From: Synergistaceae bacterium UBA6101
GTDB lineage: Bacteria; Synergistota; Synergistia; Synergistales; Synergistaceae
Assembly (NCBI GenBank): GCA_002428495.1
Contig: DIWR01000011.1
Location: 222,491 to 286,490 of the forward strand
Length of the DNA: 64,000 nucleotides
Direction of reading: 5' to 3'
Shown here: positions 16,326 through 23,439 of the stretch, one piece after another
Position numbering within the stretch: the first letter of the stretch is position 1
Layout: the number at the start of each line of letters is the position of its first letter
Position numbers and translations under genes: made by a program
Notes under the pieces: model-generated
Database searches by the model: none
The model's input: the letters and a program-made list of their open reading frames with translations, nothing else
Told to the model about the DNA's origin: nothing

Positions 16326-16903
16326 TGTTCAGAGAGAGGCCACCCGAGATCGGCAAACATTCTGCTCAGTCTCTGGAGAGGGAGTCCAACAACGTTGAAG
16401 TAACACCCCTCTATGCTTTCTACCAGAAGCATGCCCTGTCCCTGTATGGCATATGAACCGGACTTGTCAAAACTTTCCCCGCTGCCGACATAAGAAATGA
16501 TTTCTTTTTCGTTAAGCGGCCTGAATTTGACATTCGTCTTTTCCGCCTCTACCAGTTTTCTTCCATCCGGAGCAATGAGTGCGACACCCGTTATCACTGT
16601 GTGCATCTTCCCCTGCAGCATTTCGATCATACTCAGCGCACCTTCGTATCCTGATGGTTTGCCCAGGACATGATCTCCCGCTGCCACTACAGTATCAGCA
16701 CCTATGACCCAGCTGCCGGGGAATTCATTGTAAACAGAAAGCGCTTTTGTGCATGCAAGGCGGCAGACCATTTCTTCCGGGTTTTCCCCCTGCACTGCAG
16801 ATTCTTCTGCTGTCGGCACTTTTACCTTTATGTTCCAGCCCAGTTCTCTGAGGAGCATTTGCCTCCTGGGGCTTCCTGAAGCCAGGATGATTTCCATAGT
16901 CAC
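16307..16903 (-). CDS. maf: Maf-family nucleotide pyrophosphatase
   Basis: 198 residues with the Maf/HAM1-like signature: ILASGSPRRQMLLRELG at the N terminus, the catalytic-type GADTVV, the GKP motif (VLGKPSG), and SGSYAIQGQG near the C terminus. Maf proteins hydrolyse canonical or modified nucleoside triphosphates (dTTP/UTP or m7GTP/pseudo-UTP types) and are linked to septum formation. The sequence does not decide which specificity applies. It starts at the end of the DUF4321 gene and overlaps the DUF5693 start. Confidence 0.93.
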   Translation of the reverse strand: MTMEIILASGSPRRQMLLRELGWNIKVKVPTAEESAVQGENPEEMVCRLACTKALSVYNEFPGSWVIGADTVVAAGDHVLGKPSGYEGALSMIEMLQGKMHTVITGVALIAPDGRKLVEAEKTNVKFRPLNEKEIISYVGSGESFDKSGSYAIQGQGMLLVESIEGCYFNVVGLPLQRLSRMFADLGWPLSEQWRKMS

Positions 16904-17148
16904 CTTGAGGCCACGATACCTGCGATAGCCCCGATAAGCGTTCCCAGATTCATTTTGAGGGCAAATTGGAAACCGAACCTCAGCATGATCAGGTCTACCT
17001 GTTTAACATCTATCACAAAATCTATCACATTTGAAAAAAGAGCGGCTGAAGCACTGAAACGCTGAAGGAAAATGCCCAGCCAAGTGCCAAGTATGAGAAA
17101 GAGAAAAATTATTCCCCATCTCAGCCTGCCCGATTTAACAAGAGCCAT
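16900..17148 (-). CDS. DUF4321 domain membrane protein
   Basis: 82 residues from the ATG at 17148 (Shine-Dalgarno GGGGGTG just upstream). Longer versions of the frame only overlap uppP. It has two hydrophobic segments: WGIIFLFLILGTWLGIFL near the N terminus and a C-terminal one ending LIGAIAGIVAS. The layout and length fit DUF4321, a family often encoded next to maf and radC/mreB-type genes. Function is unknown. It overlaps both neighbours by a few bases and so belongs to the same operon. Confidence 0.75.
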   Translation of the reverse strand: MALVKSGRLRWGIIFLFLILGTWLGIFLQRFSASAALFSNVIDFVIDVKQVDLIMLRFGFQFALKMNLGTLIGAIAGIVASR

Positions 17149-17957
17149 CACCACACCCCCAAAAATGAAGTAATTACCGACAATGAGCCAAGAACGAGAC
17201 AGTATATTCCAAAAATCCACCATTTTGAAGCTATCACTAGCTTCCTCAAAACAAATAATGAAACAAGTCCGCTGGCAAACGCCGCAGCAGCTCCCAAATA
17301 CCACCCCTGAGGGAGTGAGGAGATGAATAAGTCAAATCCTCCGACTTCTCTTGCCTGCAAGAGCGCTGCGCCCAGTATAGACGGTATGGAGAGCAGGAAT
17401 GAAAACCTGAATACTTCTTCACGGCTGATCCCGGCAGCTGTCCCTGCCATCATAGTCATTCCCGAGCGTGATACACCCGGCATCACAGCAACGCCCTGGG
17501 CGATACCGACCCAAAACCCGTCAAAGGGCGATACCCTGCCAAGCCCTTTCCTGATAAAACGGCTTGATATAAGCACTATACCGGTAAAGACAAGACCAAA
17601 ACCGACCATAAGAGAGTTCAGCATGGCTTCCTCTGCAAAATTTTTAATCAGCATCCCTATTGCACCTGTTACCATGGTTCCGATAAATACGGCCCATCCT
17701 ATCGACCATCCCGGAAGACTTCTGTCTTCCTTTGTGAAAATACCAGAGACCCATTCGCTGAACAGCTTAATGATATCATTAAAAAAGAATAGAACTGTTG
17801 CCGTCATCGTAGCAACATGGAGCACTAGATCATACGAGAGGGGCGGCATCTCCACCCCTAAAAATATCTTTGCAAGGGCCAGATGCCCTGAGCTGCTGAC
17901 CGGGAGAAATTCTGTAAGACCCTGGATAAAGCCTAAAAGCACTACATTATGATCCAT
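17148..17957 (-). CDS. uppP: undecaprenyl-diphosphatase UppP (BacA)
   Basis: 269 residues from the ATG at 17957, with AGAGGTG nine bases upstream; a start at 18008 would add an N terminus not seen in the family. The two signature segments are present: GLTEFLPVSSSGHL (about 12-25) and MPGVSRSGMTMM in the middle, among eight or so membrane segments. The enzyme removes a phosphate from undecaprenyl diphosphate, recycling the lipid carrier for peptidoglycan and wall polymers. It is the first gene of the envelope string that runs down to 5257. Confidence 0.95.
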   Translation of the reverse strand: MDHNVVLLGFIQGLTEFLPVSSSGHLALAKIFLGVEMPPLSYDLVLHVATMTATVLFFFNDIIKLFSEWVSGIFTKEDRSLPGWSIGWAVFIGTMVTGAIGMLIKNFAEEAMLNSLMVGFGLVFTGIVLISSRFIRKGLGRVSPFDGFWVGIAQGVAVMPGVSRSGMTMMAGTAAGISREEVFRFSFLLSIPSILGAALLQAREVGGFDLFISSLPQGWYLGAAAAFASGLVSLFVLRKLVIASKWWIFGIYCLVLGSLSVITSFLGVW

Positions 17958-18066
17958 ACAATGACGCACCTCTTCTGATGATCCTCTTACAATTGACGGG
18001 ATAGTCAATTTAAGGCTGAACCGGAGTTCATCCCGGAATTATGATCTGAGAAATATCTCTTGGTGT

Positions 18067-19686
18067 CTACTCGCCGTGGCTGTGCATGCGTTCGATGTCA
18101 AAAACCACCATGGCGATGTTATGCGCGTGGTCTCCCACACGTTCAAGGTTACTGAGAATATCGATAAATATAACTCCGGCATCAGGGCTGCACCCTCCGG
18201 CGTTAAGCCTGGCAATATGTCTTGCCCTGAGAGTCTTTTCCATGTAGTCTATCCTATCCTCAAGATCCAGCACTTCCTGGGCTATCTTGGGGTTTTCCTC
18301 TTCCAGCGCCTGAACGCTCTTAGCAACGGCGGAAACGACCAGATCAAACATCTCTTTGCACTCCTCCAGCGCTTTTGGAGAGAATTTGAGCTTATGGTCC
18401 TGGAGGAACTGATACATCTCTACCAGATTGGTGGCGTGGTCACCTATCCTTTCTATGTCTCCCACACCGCTTATGCATGAGTTCAGTATCATTGAAAGAT
18501 CCGAAGAGAGACCTGCCTGACCGACTTCTGTACCATATCGTATGATATCATGGGTTATTTCGTTAACGTTCCGTTCCATCCTGTAGATCTCTGCTACAAG
18601 CTTTTCGTTGTCAGCAAGGAACATCGTTCTGCATGCCTCTATCATCCTCAGCGACGAAATTCCGAGGCGTATCATCTCCTTGCGCACTGCATCTACCGCG
18701 GCAGCGCGAGATGCCGTGATAAGCGTCCTGTTGAGGAACAATGCGCCAAGGACCTTCTCGTTCTTGTCATCAGGGAGAAGTTTTCTGATGAACTTCGAGT
18801 ACTGCGTGACGAAGGGAAGGAACATAAGGGCAATTATCACGTTGAAGATCGTGTGGGCGTTTGCCACCTGACGCGATACATCTGATGATGTGCTCTCTAT
18901 AAAAGAAGTGTAGAAAGGCAGGATCAACATTATTGCGACAGTCCCGAGAACTTTTATCATAACGTGCGCCGCTGCGGCTTGCTTTGCTGACCTGTTTGCA
19001 CCAAGTGACGCAAGGACGGCGGTAATAGTCGTGCCGATATTGTCTCCAAGAATGATCGCAATAGCGGTCTGGAGCGGTACTATGCCCTGAGAAGCTATCG
19101 CCATCGTAAGACCTACTGTGGCTGAGCTAGACTGTACAAGAAGGGTTATAGCAAGACCTGAAAGGAATGCAAGGAAAAGGTGGTCTCCGAAGATAGTAAC
19201 GATTTCGGGTCTCTGTTTGAGGAAGGCAAGGGGTTCCTGCATCATCTCCATTCCTATGAAGAGCAGTCCAAAACCAACAAGACCTACTCCTATCTGTCTG
19301 TGCCTCTTCTTCTGGCACAGTATGCAGAGACCGGCACCGACCAAAGCACAAATGTAAGCCAGGTCAGTGATCTTGAATGCTATCAGCTGCGCTGTAACTG
19401 TTGTACCTATGTTTGCTCCGAGAATTACACCTATCGCCTGAGTAAGACTCATAAAACCGACGTCTACGAAGCTGACTACCATGACTGTTGTTGCGCTGCT
19501 GCTTTGAAGTATACTGGTTACCGCCGTACCGAGAAGTAAACCTTTTAATGGGGTCCCGGTGAGGGATCCGATCAGTTTTCTCAGTTTGTCCCCTGCTATT
19601 ATCTGGAGTGATTCGCCCATTATGATTATTCCGTAGATCAGGATTCCAACTCCTGCAAATATCTGCAGAAATGAAGTAATAGACAT
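18067..19686 (-). CDS. Na/Pi cotransporter family protein with PhoU-like domain
   Basis: 539 residues. The N-terminal half (about 1-310) has the inverted-repeat core of Na/phosphate cotransporters with two QSSSAT motifs (ILQSSSATTVMVV and LVQSSSATVGLT), each followed by GANIGTTVTA or GDNIGTTITA. The C-terminal part (about 340-530) carries two PhoU-like helical repeats (SGVGDIERIGDHATNLVEM and LSNLERVGDHAHNIAMV). This fits the NptA/YjbB-type family, which imports or exports phosphate with sodium. It lies 48 bases after RNase J on the same strand, so read-through from that gene is possible. Confidence 0.93.
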   Translation of the reverse strand: MSITSFLQIFAGVGILIYGIIIMGESLQIIAGDKLRKLIGSLTGTPLKGLLLGTAVTSILQSSSATTVMVVSFVDVGFMSLTQAIGVILGANIGTTVTAQLIAFKITDLAYICALVGAGLCILCQKKRHRQIGVGLVGFGLLFIGMEMMQEPLAFLKQRPEIVTIFGDHLFLAFLSGLAITLLVQSSSATVGLTMAIASQGIVPLQTAIAIILGDNIGTTITAVLASLGANRSAKQAAAAHVMIKVLGTVAIMLILPFYTSFIESTSSDVSRQVANAHTIFNVIIALMFLPFVTQYSKFIRKLLPDDKNEKVLGALFLNRTLITASRAAAVDAVRKEMIRLGISSLRMIEACRTMFLADNEKLVAEIYRMERNVNEITHDIIRYGTEVGQAGLSSDLSMILNSCISGVGDIERIGDHATNLVEMYQFLQDHKLKFSPKALEECKEMFDLVVSAVAKSVQALEEENPKIAQEVLDLEDRIDYMEKTLRARHIARLNAGGCSPDAGVIFIDILSNLERVGDHAHNIAMVVFDIERMHSHGE

Positions 19687-19734
19687 TATATCTCTCCTCG
19701 GATATCAGCGGCCGGTCAAGCCCGCCTGAGTCTT

Positions 19735-21447
19735 TTATTCTACAAATGTTATCAGCGGAACGATCACAGGGTAATTTCGGGAGACCTTACCAAAAACATC
19801 CCTGATCCTTTTACGAATCTCTATGGGAAGTGTTTCCGGTTTTGCCCCCGGTGTACGGGCAAACTGTTCCAGTCCCATTTTCACTGCATTTTCAAGTTCT
19901 CTGAACGTGCTTCCGTCTTCGGTAGAGAAGACGCTCCCTTTGGTCTGTATCTGGATCGGAGCTGTCAGACGGGATTTGGAATCAAGCGTGATCGATATCG
20001 CCACTATGCCGTTTTCTGAAAGCTCCCTGCGCTCCTTCAGCAGTCCGCCTTCAAACTCGCCAAGGGCTATGCCGTCTACCAGCACTGCACCGGCCTGGAC
20101 CCTGCCCTCTACAGAAGCGCTGCTTTTGCCCTTGAACTTAAGAACGTCACCGTTCTGCATTACAAAAACATTTTTTGTGGGAACCCCCATTTCACGGGCA
20201 AGCTGGGCATGACGCACAAGGTGCCTGTACTCTCCGTGGACAGGTATAAAATATCTTGGTTTGATCATGCTGAGCATGATCGTAAGTTCATCGCGGGCGG
20301 CGTGGCCGGAGACATGTATCTTTTCCCCGCGCTCATATATGACCTCGCATCCACAGGCAAAGAGCCTGTTGACTGTGTGGCTTACCAGTTTTTCATTGCC
20401 GGGGATAGGTGTGGCGGATATTATCACAAGGTCTTTCGGGCCCAGTTTTACCGTCCTGTGGGTGCCTCTGCTCATCATGACGAGCCCTGAGAATGGTTCT
20501 CCCTGGCTGCCTGTCGTCAGGACTACCACCCTGTTCTCGGGCATGTGGTCTGCCTCCTGTGAGGTGATGATCAGTCCTTCGGGCACATCTATGTACCCAA
20601 GATCTATCGCGAGCTCTACGTTTTTGATCATGCTCCTGCCCGCCAGGACGACCTTGCGGTTAAATCTCCCGGCAGCATTGAAGACCTGTTGTGAACGGTG
20701 CAGGTTACTGGAGAAAGTGGCGATGACTATCCTTCTGTCCTTATGAAGCCGGAAAAGACGTTCAAAAGTCTGTCCCACCGTTTTTTCAGAAGGAGTGATG
20801 CCATCTTTTTCAATGTTTGTGGAATCAGAGAGCATCAGCATCACACCCTCTTTTCCAAGAGCAGCAAATGAGCTGTAGTCGGTTCCGACTCCGTCTATCG
20901 GGGTTGGGTCAAGCTTGAAGTCCCCTGTGTGGACTATCATTCCCATTGGTGTGTGAATGGAAAGGGCAAGCGCGTCGGGGATGGAATGGCAGACAGGTAT
21001 GAATTCTACAGAGAAAGCTCCCGCTTCAATGATGTCTCCGGGGCATATTTCCCTATAATTAGGCTTGTAGCTCGTTCTTGCATCTTCCATCTTATTCCCG
21101 ATCATTCCCGCTGTCAGCCTTGAACAATAGAGCGGCACATCAAGCCTGGGAAGTATGAACGGAAGAGCTCCAATATGGTCTTCGTGTCCGTGTGTTATAA
21201 ATATTCCTAATATCTTATCTTTATTTTCTATCAGATATTGAACATCCGGGATGACGAAATCGATCCCGAGCATGTCTTCTTCAGGAAATTTTAGGCCGCA
21301 GTCTACTATGATAATGTCATTGTCATATCTGAAAACTGTAAGGTTCTTACCGATCTCCCCTAATCCTCCAAGCGGGATAACGCTAAGTTCTCCTTTGCTG
21401 CCGCTGATCTTCTTTGTTCTCTTATCTCTTCTTTTATCTATGGGCAT
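19735..21447 (-). CDS. rnj: ribonuclease J
   Basis: 570 residues with metallo-beta-lactamase and beta-CASP domains of RNase J. Visible marks are IPLGGLGEIGKNLTVF, the zinc site THGHEDHIGALP, HTGDFKLDP, LSDSTN, the beta-CASP segment VVLTTGSQGEP and HVSGHA, followed by FIPVHGEYRHL. The C-terminal ~100 residues match the tetramerisation domain. RNase J is a 5'-3' exonuclease and endonuclease for mRNA decay and rRNA processing, and it takes the place of RNase E in many bacteria. The frame appears complete. Confidence 0.95.
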   Translation of the reverse strand: MPIDKRRDKRTKKISGSKGELSVIPLGGLGEIGKNLTVFRYDNDIIIVDCGLKFPEEDMLGIDFVIPDVQYLIENKDKILGIFITHGHEDHIGALPFILPRLDVPLYCSRLTAGMIGNKMEDARTSYKPNYREICPGDIIEAGAFSVEFIPVCHSIPDALALSIHTPMGMIVHTGDFKLDPTPIDGVGTDYSSFAALGKEGVMLMLSDSTNIEKDGITPSEKTVGQTFERLFRLHKDRRIVIATFSSNLHRSQQVFNAAGRFNRKVVLAGRSMIKNVELAIDLGYIDVPEGLIITSQEADHMPENRVVVLTTGSQGEPFSGLVMMSRGTHRTVKLGPKDLVIISATPIPGNEKLVSHTVNRLFACGCEVIYERGEKIHVSGHAARDELTIMLSMIKPRYFIPVHGEYRHLVRHAQLAREMGVPTKNVFVMQNGDVLKFKGKSSASVEGRVQAGAVLVDGIALGEFEGGLLKERRELSENGIVAISITLDSKSRLTAPIQIQTKGSVFSTEDGSTFRELENAVKMGLEQFARTPGAKPETLPIEIRKRIRDVFGKVSRNYPVIVPLITFVE

Positions 21448-21648
21448 CTAAAAACAACTCCCCCTCAGTTTATTATCGTACCACTTAATACCGCTTAGAG
21501 CTATAGGGCTTTAAATATTCTCAACACTTTAATTTACCGCCCAAAAATTAACACGCCTTCTATTTTTAAGTTACCACTGAAAGAGGATCATCATTCCGGC
21601 AAAATTTACCTTACTCATTTCATTTCTCCGGGCAATATGGGAGCAAAG

Positions 21649-21688
21649 TACGAAAGTGCAAGATACGAAAGTGCAGATACGAAAGTGC
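21649..21688 (+). repeat. three tandem copies of TACGAAAGTGC
   Basis: The 11-base core TACGAAAGTGC occurs at 21649, 21664 and 21678, with spacings of 15 and 14 bases. The array ends three bases before a strong -35 box. The regular spacing, off the helical repeat, does not fit a classic operator, but the position just ahead of a stable-RNA promoter is suggestive of an upstream control element. Confidence 0.6.
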
Positions 21689-21691
21689 GGG

Positions 21692-21719
21692 TTGACAAGG
21701 CACAAATATCCGATATAAT
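21692..21719 (+). promoter_or_regulatory. sigma-70 promoter of tRNA-Gln/tRNA-Glu
   Basis: Perfect TTGACA (21692-21697) and TATAAT (21714-21719) boxes, 16 bases apart, about 47 bases ahead of tRNA-Gln. The design is the same as for the tRNA cluster at 5198-5225. Confidence 0.88.
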
Positions 21720-21765
21720 TTTCACTTGTCATGTCTGTGCCTTACATTGACAGACTGGGCCTTTT

Positions 21766-21839
21766 TGGGGTATGGTGCAACGGCAGCACGCCTGACTCTG
21801 GATCAGGTAATCTAGGTTCAAATCCTGGTACCCCAGCCA
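21766..21839 (+). tRNA. tRNA-Gln (CTG)
   Basis: Acceptor TGGGGTA pairs with TACCCCA, discriminator G, encoded CCA at 21837-21839. The anticodon loop is CTCTGGA and the T-arm has AGGTTCAAATCCT. The first base is T, as is common for tRNA-Gln. Confidence 0.95.
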
Positions 21840-21854
21840 TATCATCAGTGATGT

Positions 21855-21930
21855 GGTCCCTTCGTCTAGGGGCCTAGGACGGCGGGTTCTCAGCCCGTTA
21901 ACAGGGGTTCGAATCCCCTAGGGACTGCCA
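21855..21930 (+). tRNA. tRNA-Glu (CTC)
   Basis: Acceptor GGTCCCT pairs with AGGGACT (one G-U), discriminator G, encoded CCA. The anticodon loop is TTCTCAG and the T-arm has GGGTTCGAATCCC. It shares the promoter and terminator of tRNA-Gln. Confidence 0.95.
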
Positions 21931-21936
21931 ACATAT

Positions 21937-21979
21937 AAAAAGCTGAAGCCGGGACTTTGTTTCCCGGCTTCAGCTTTTT
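21937..21979. terminator. bidirectional Rho-independent terminator
   Basis: AAAAGCTGAAGCCGGGA and its complement TCCCGGCTTCAGCTTTT form a 17-bp stem with A's on one side and T's on the other. It ends both the tRNA-Gln/Glu transcript (+) and the converging minus-strand gene at 21995. Confidence 0.92.
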
Positions 21980-21994
21980 GATTTTTTTATTATT

Positions 21995-22432
21995 CTATCT
22001 CTCTATCTGAATATATTCCTCGTCCATGTATTCGGATACCGTTTCGATCAGTTCCTTTTCCTGTTCGGGCAGGAAGGTAAATGGCCAAAGGGGCATATTA
22101 CTGTGGAAGATGGCGTATATCTTCTTTCCCTTGTTGAGGATGATGCGTGCATCGCTTACCTCATCCCATGAGGCTCTCTGAAGTTTTTTCTGTCCCCAGA
22201 ATGAAGTTTCCTTTGTGATACCGTTTTCGTCAATGTACATCCTGCGTTCGTAACCCGAGACATAGATCATCACTGCTCCGACAAATATCGGAATTATGAC
22301 AGTCCTCATGGGGCCTCCCGAAATGAAACTGCTCATGCCGAAACCGGTGAAAAGTATTCCGGTCGCAGAGGATAACAGCTTTGCCCACAGGGGAAGCTTC
22401 GTCCCGGTAACGCCCTGTACAGTCTTTGGCAT
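21995..22432 (-). CDS. small membrane protein with PH-like domain
   Basis: 145 residues from an ATG at 22432, directly after the TAA of the parvulin gene; a longer frame to 22480 would overlap that gene. Two hydrophobic segments near the N terminus (LLSSATGILFTGFGM and VIIPIFVGAVMIYVSGY) are followed by a soluble part with YIDENGITKETSFWGQKKLQRASWDEV. This resembles the bacterial PH-domain/YdbS-type membrane proteins, though the match is loose. Function is unknown. The coupling to the parvulin suggests one transcript. Confidence 0.65.
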   Translation of the reverse strand: MPKTVQGVTGTKLPLWAKLLSSATGILFTGFGMSSFISGGPMRTVIIPIFVGAVMIYVSGYERRMYIDENGITKETSFWGQKKLQRASWDEVSDARIILNKGKKIYAIFHSNMPLWPFTFLPEQEKELIETVSEYMDEEYIQIER

Positions 22433-22433
22433 T

Positions 22434-23315
22434 TTACTTCTGGGCGGCTGCGGGGGCCGGGATGCCTCCGAGATTTTCAAGGGCTTTTTCGTCTATGTTG
22501 ACACTGAATTTTGCCTCAAGCTCCTTAAGTTCGTTTTCCAGGTACTCTCTCTGAAGTCCCTGTACCGCTCTCTCTCCGGATTCATCAAAAGTGAGCTGCC
22601 TTCCCGGACGGCGTTCTGTAACTTCAATGATGTGCCATCCGTAGTCGCTCTTGACAGGTCCGACGAGTGAACCGACCGACGCTCCTTCGATAGCGGCTTC
22701 CACCGGTGCGACCATCATGCCCTTCTCGACCCAGCCAAGGTCTCCGCCGTTATTCGCGCTGTTGGGGTCGCGGCTGTATTCAGAAGCCACCTTTGCAAAA
22801 TCCTTGGTCTTGTAGACCTCCAGTGCCGCGTTCAGCGCATCTCCCTCTGTCTGTGTCAGGATATGCCTAGTATGTGCACCGGGTTTCTGATAGAACTCAT
22901 CTTTATGCGTTTCGTAATAATTTCTTACAGCCTTCTCGCTCATGTCCCACTTTGAGGCATTCTGCTCAAAGTATGCCTGCATTAGTATCTGCATCGTCTG
23001 CCATTTGATCTGAAAAGCGACATCGGGACGTGAGTCAAGGCCTCTTGTTTTCGCTGCTTCTGCAAAAAGGAGTGCATGCGCCATCTGGTTGACAAGATCA
23101 ACTCTCTCGGGAAGTGTGGACTGTGCAAGCATAAGGCCCACCATCATCTGGTTGCCTCCTGTTGTGGTAGCCATGAGGTTCAGCACCTCTTTTTCATCGA
23201 GAGTCGATGTTCCTACTGTCAGGACCGGTTTATCGGCAGCGATGGCAGCTGAAGTGCCAATTAACAGTACAAATAAGAAAACTGCGATGACCTTTGTGAC
23301 TTTTTTGAAAGACAT
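22434..23315 (-). CDS. peptidylprolyl isomerase, parvulin type (PrsA/SurA-like)
   Basis: 293 residues. There is a signal peptide (about 1-27, cleavage after AIAA), a helical SurA/PrsA-like N domain (about 30-130), and a parvulin domain (about 145-250) with the marks HTRHILTQTEGDA, FAKVASEYSRDPNSANNGGDLGWV and VKSDYGWHIIEV. It ends in an Ala/Pro-rich tail. Such proteins fold secreted or outer-membrane proteins in the periplasm. The start has a purine-rich site upstream. Alternative names within the family (PrsA, SurA, PpiC) cannot be separated from sequence alone. Confidence 0.9.
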   Translation of the reverse strand: MSFKKVTKVIAVFLFVLLIGTSAAIAADKPVLTVGTSTLDEKEVLNLMATTTGGNQMMVGLMLAQSTLPERVDLVNQMAHALLFAEAAKTRGLDSRPDVAFQIKWQTMQILMQAYFEQNASKWDMSEKAVRNYYETHKDEFYQKPGAHTRHILTQTEGDALNAALEVYKTKDFAKVASEYSRDPNSANNGGDLGWVEKGMMVAPVEAAIEGASVGSLVGPVKSDYGWHIIEVTERRPGRQLTFDESGERAVQGLQREYLENELKELEAKFSVNIDEKALENLGGIPAPAAAQK

Positions 23316-23372
23316 AACAAAATCCCTCCCGGATATTCCCTGTTATTTTTAAAATGCAAAACAAATGCTATC

Positions 23373-23421
23373 ACAAAAAACGAAAACCCGAGAGGATAAA
23401 AATACATATCATCCTCCCGGG
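23373..23421 (-). terminator. Rho-independent terminator of the ctsR-mcsA-clpC operon
   Basis: On the minus strand CCCGGGAGGAT and ATCCTCTCGGG form an 11-bp stem with one mismatch, followed by TTTTCGTTTTTTG. It lies just after the clpC stop. Confidence 0.8.
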
Positions 23422-23439
23422 CCCTGTTATTTTCTCAGC

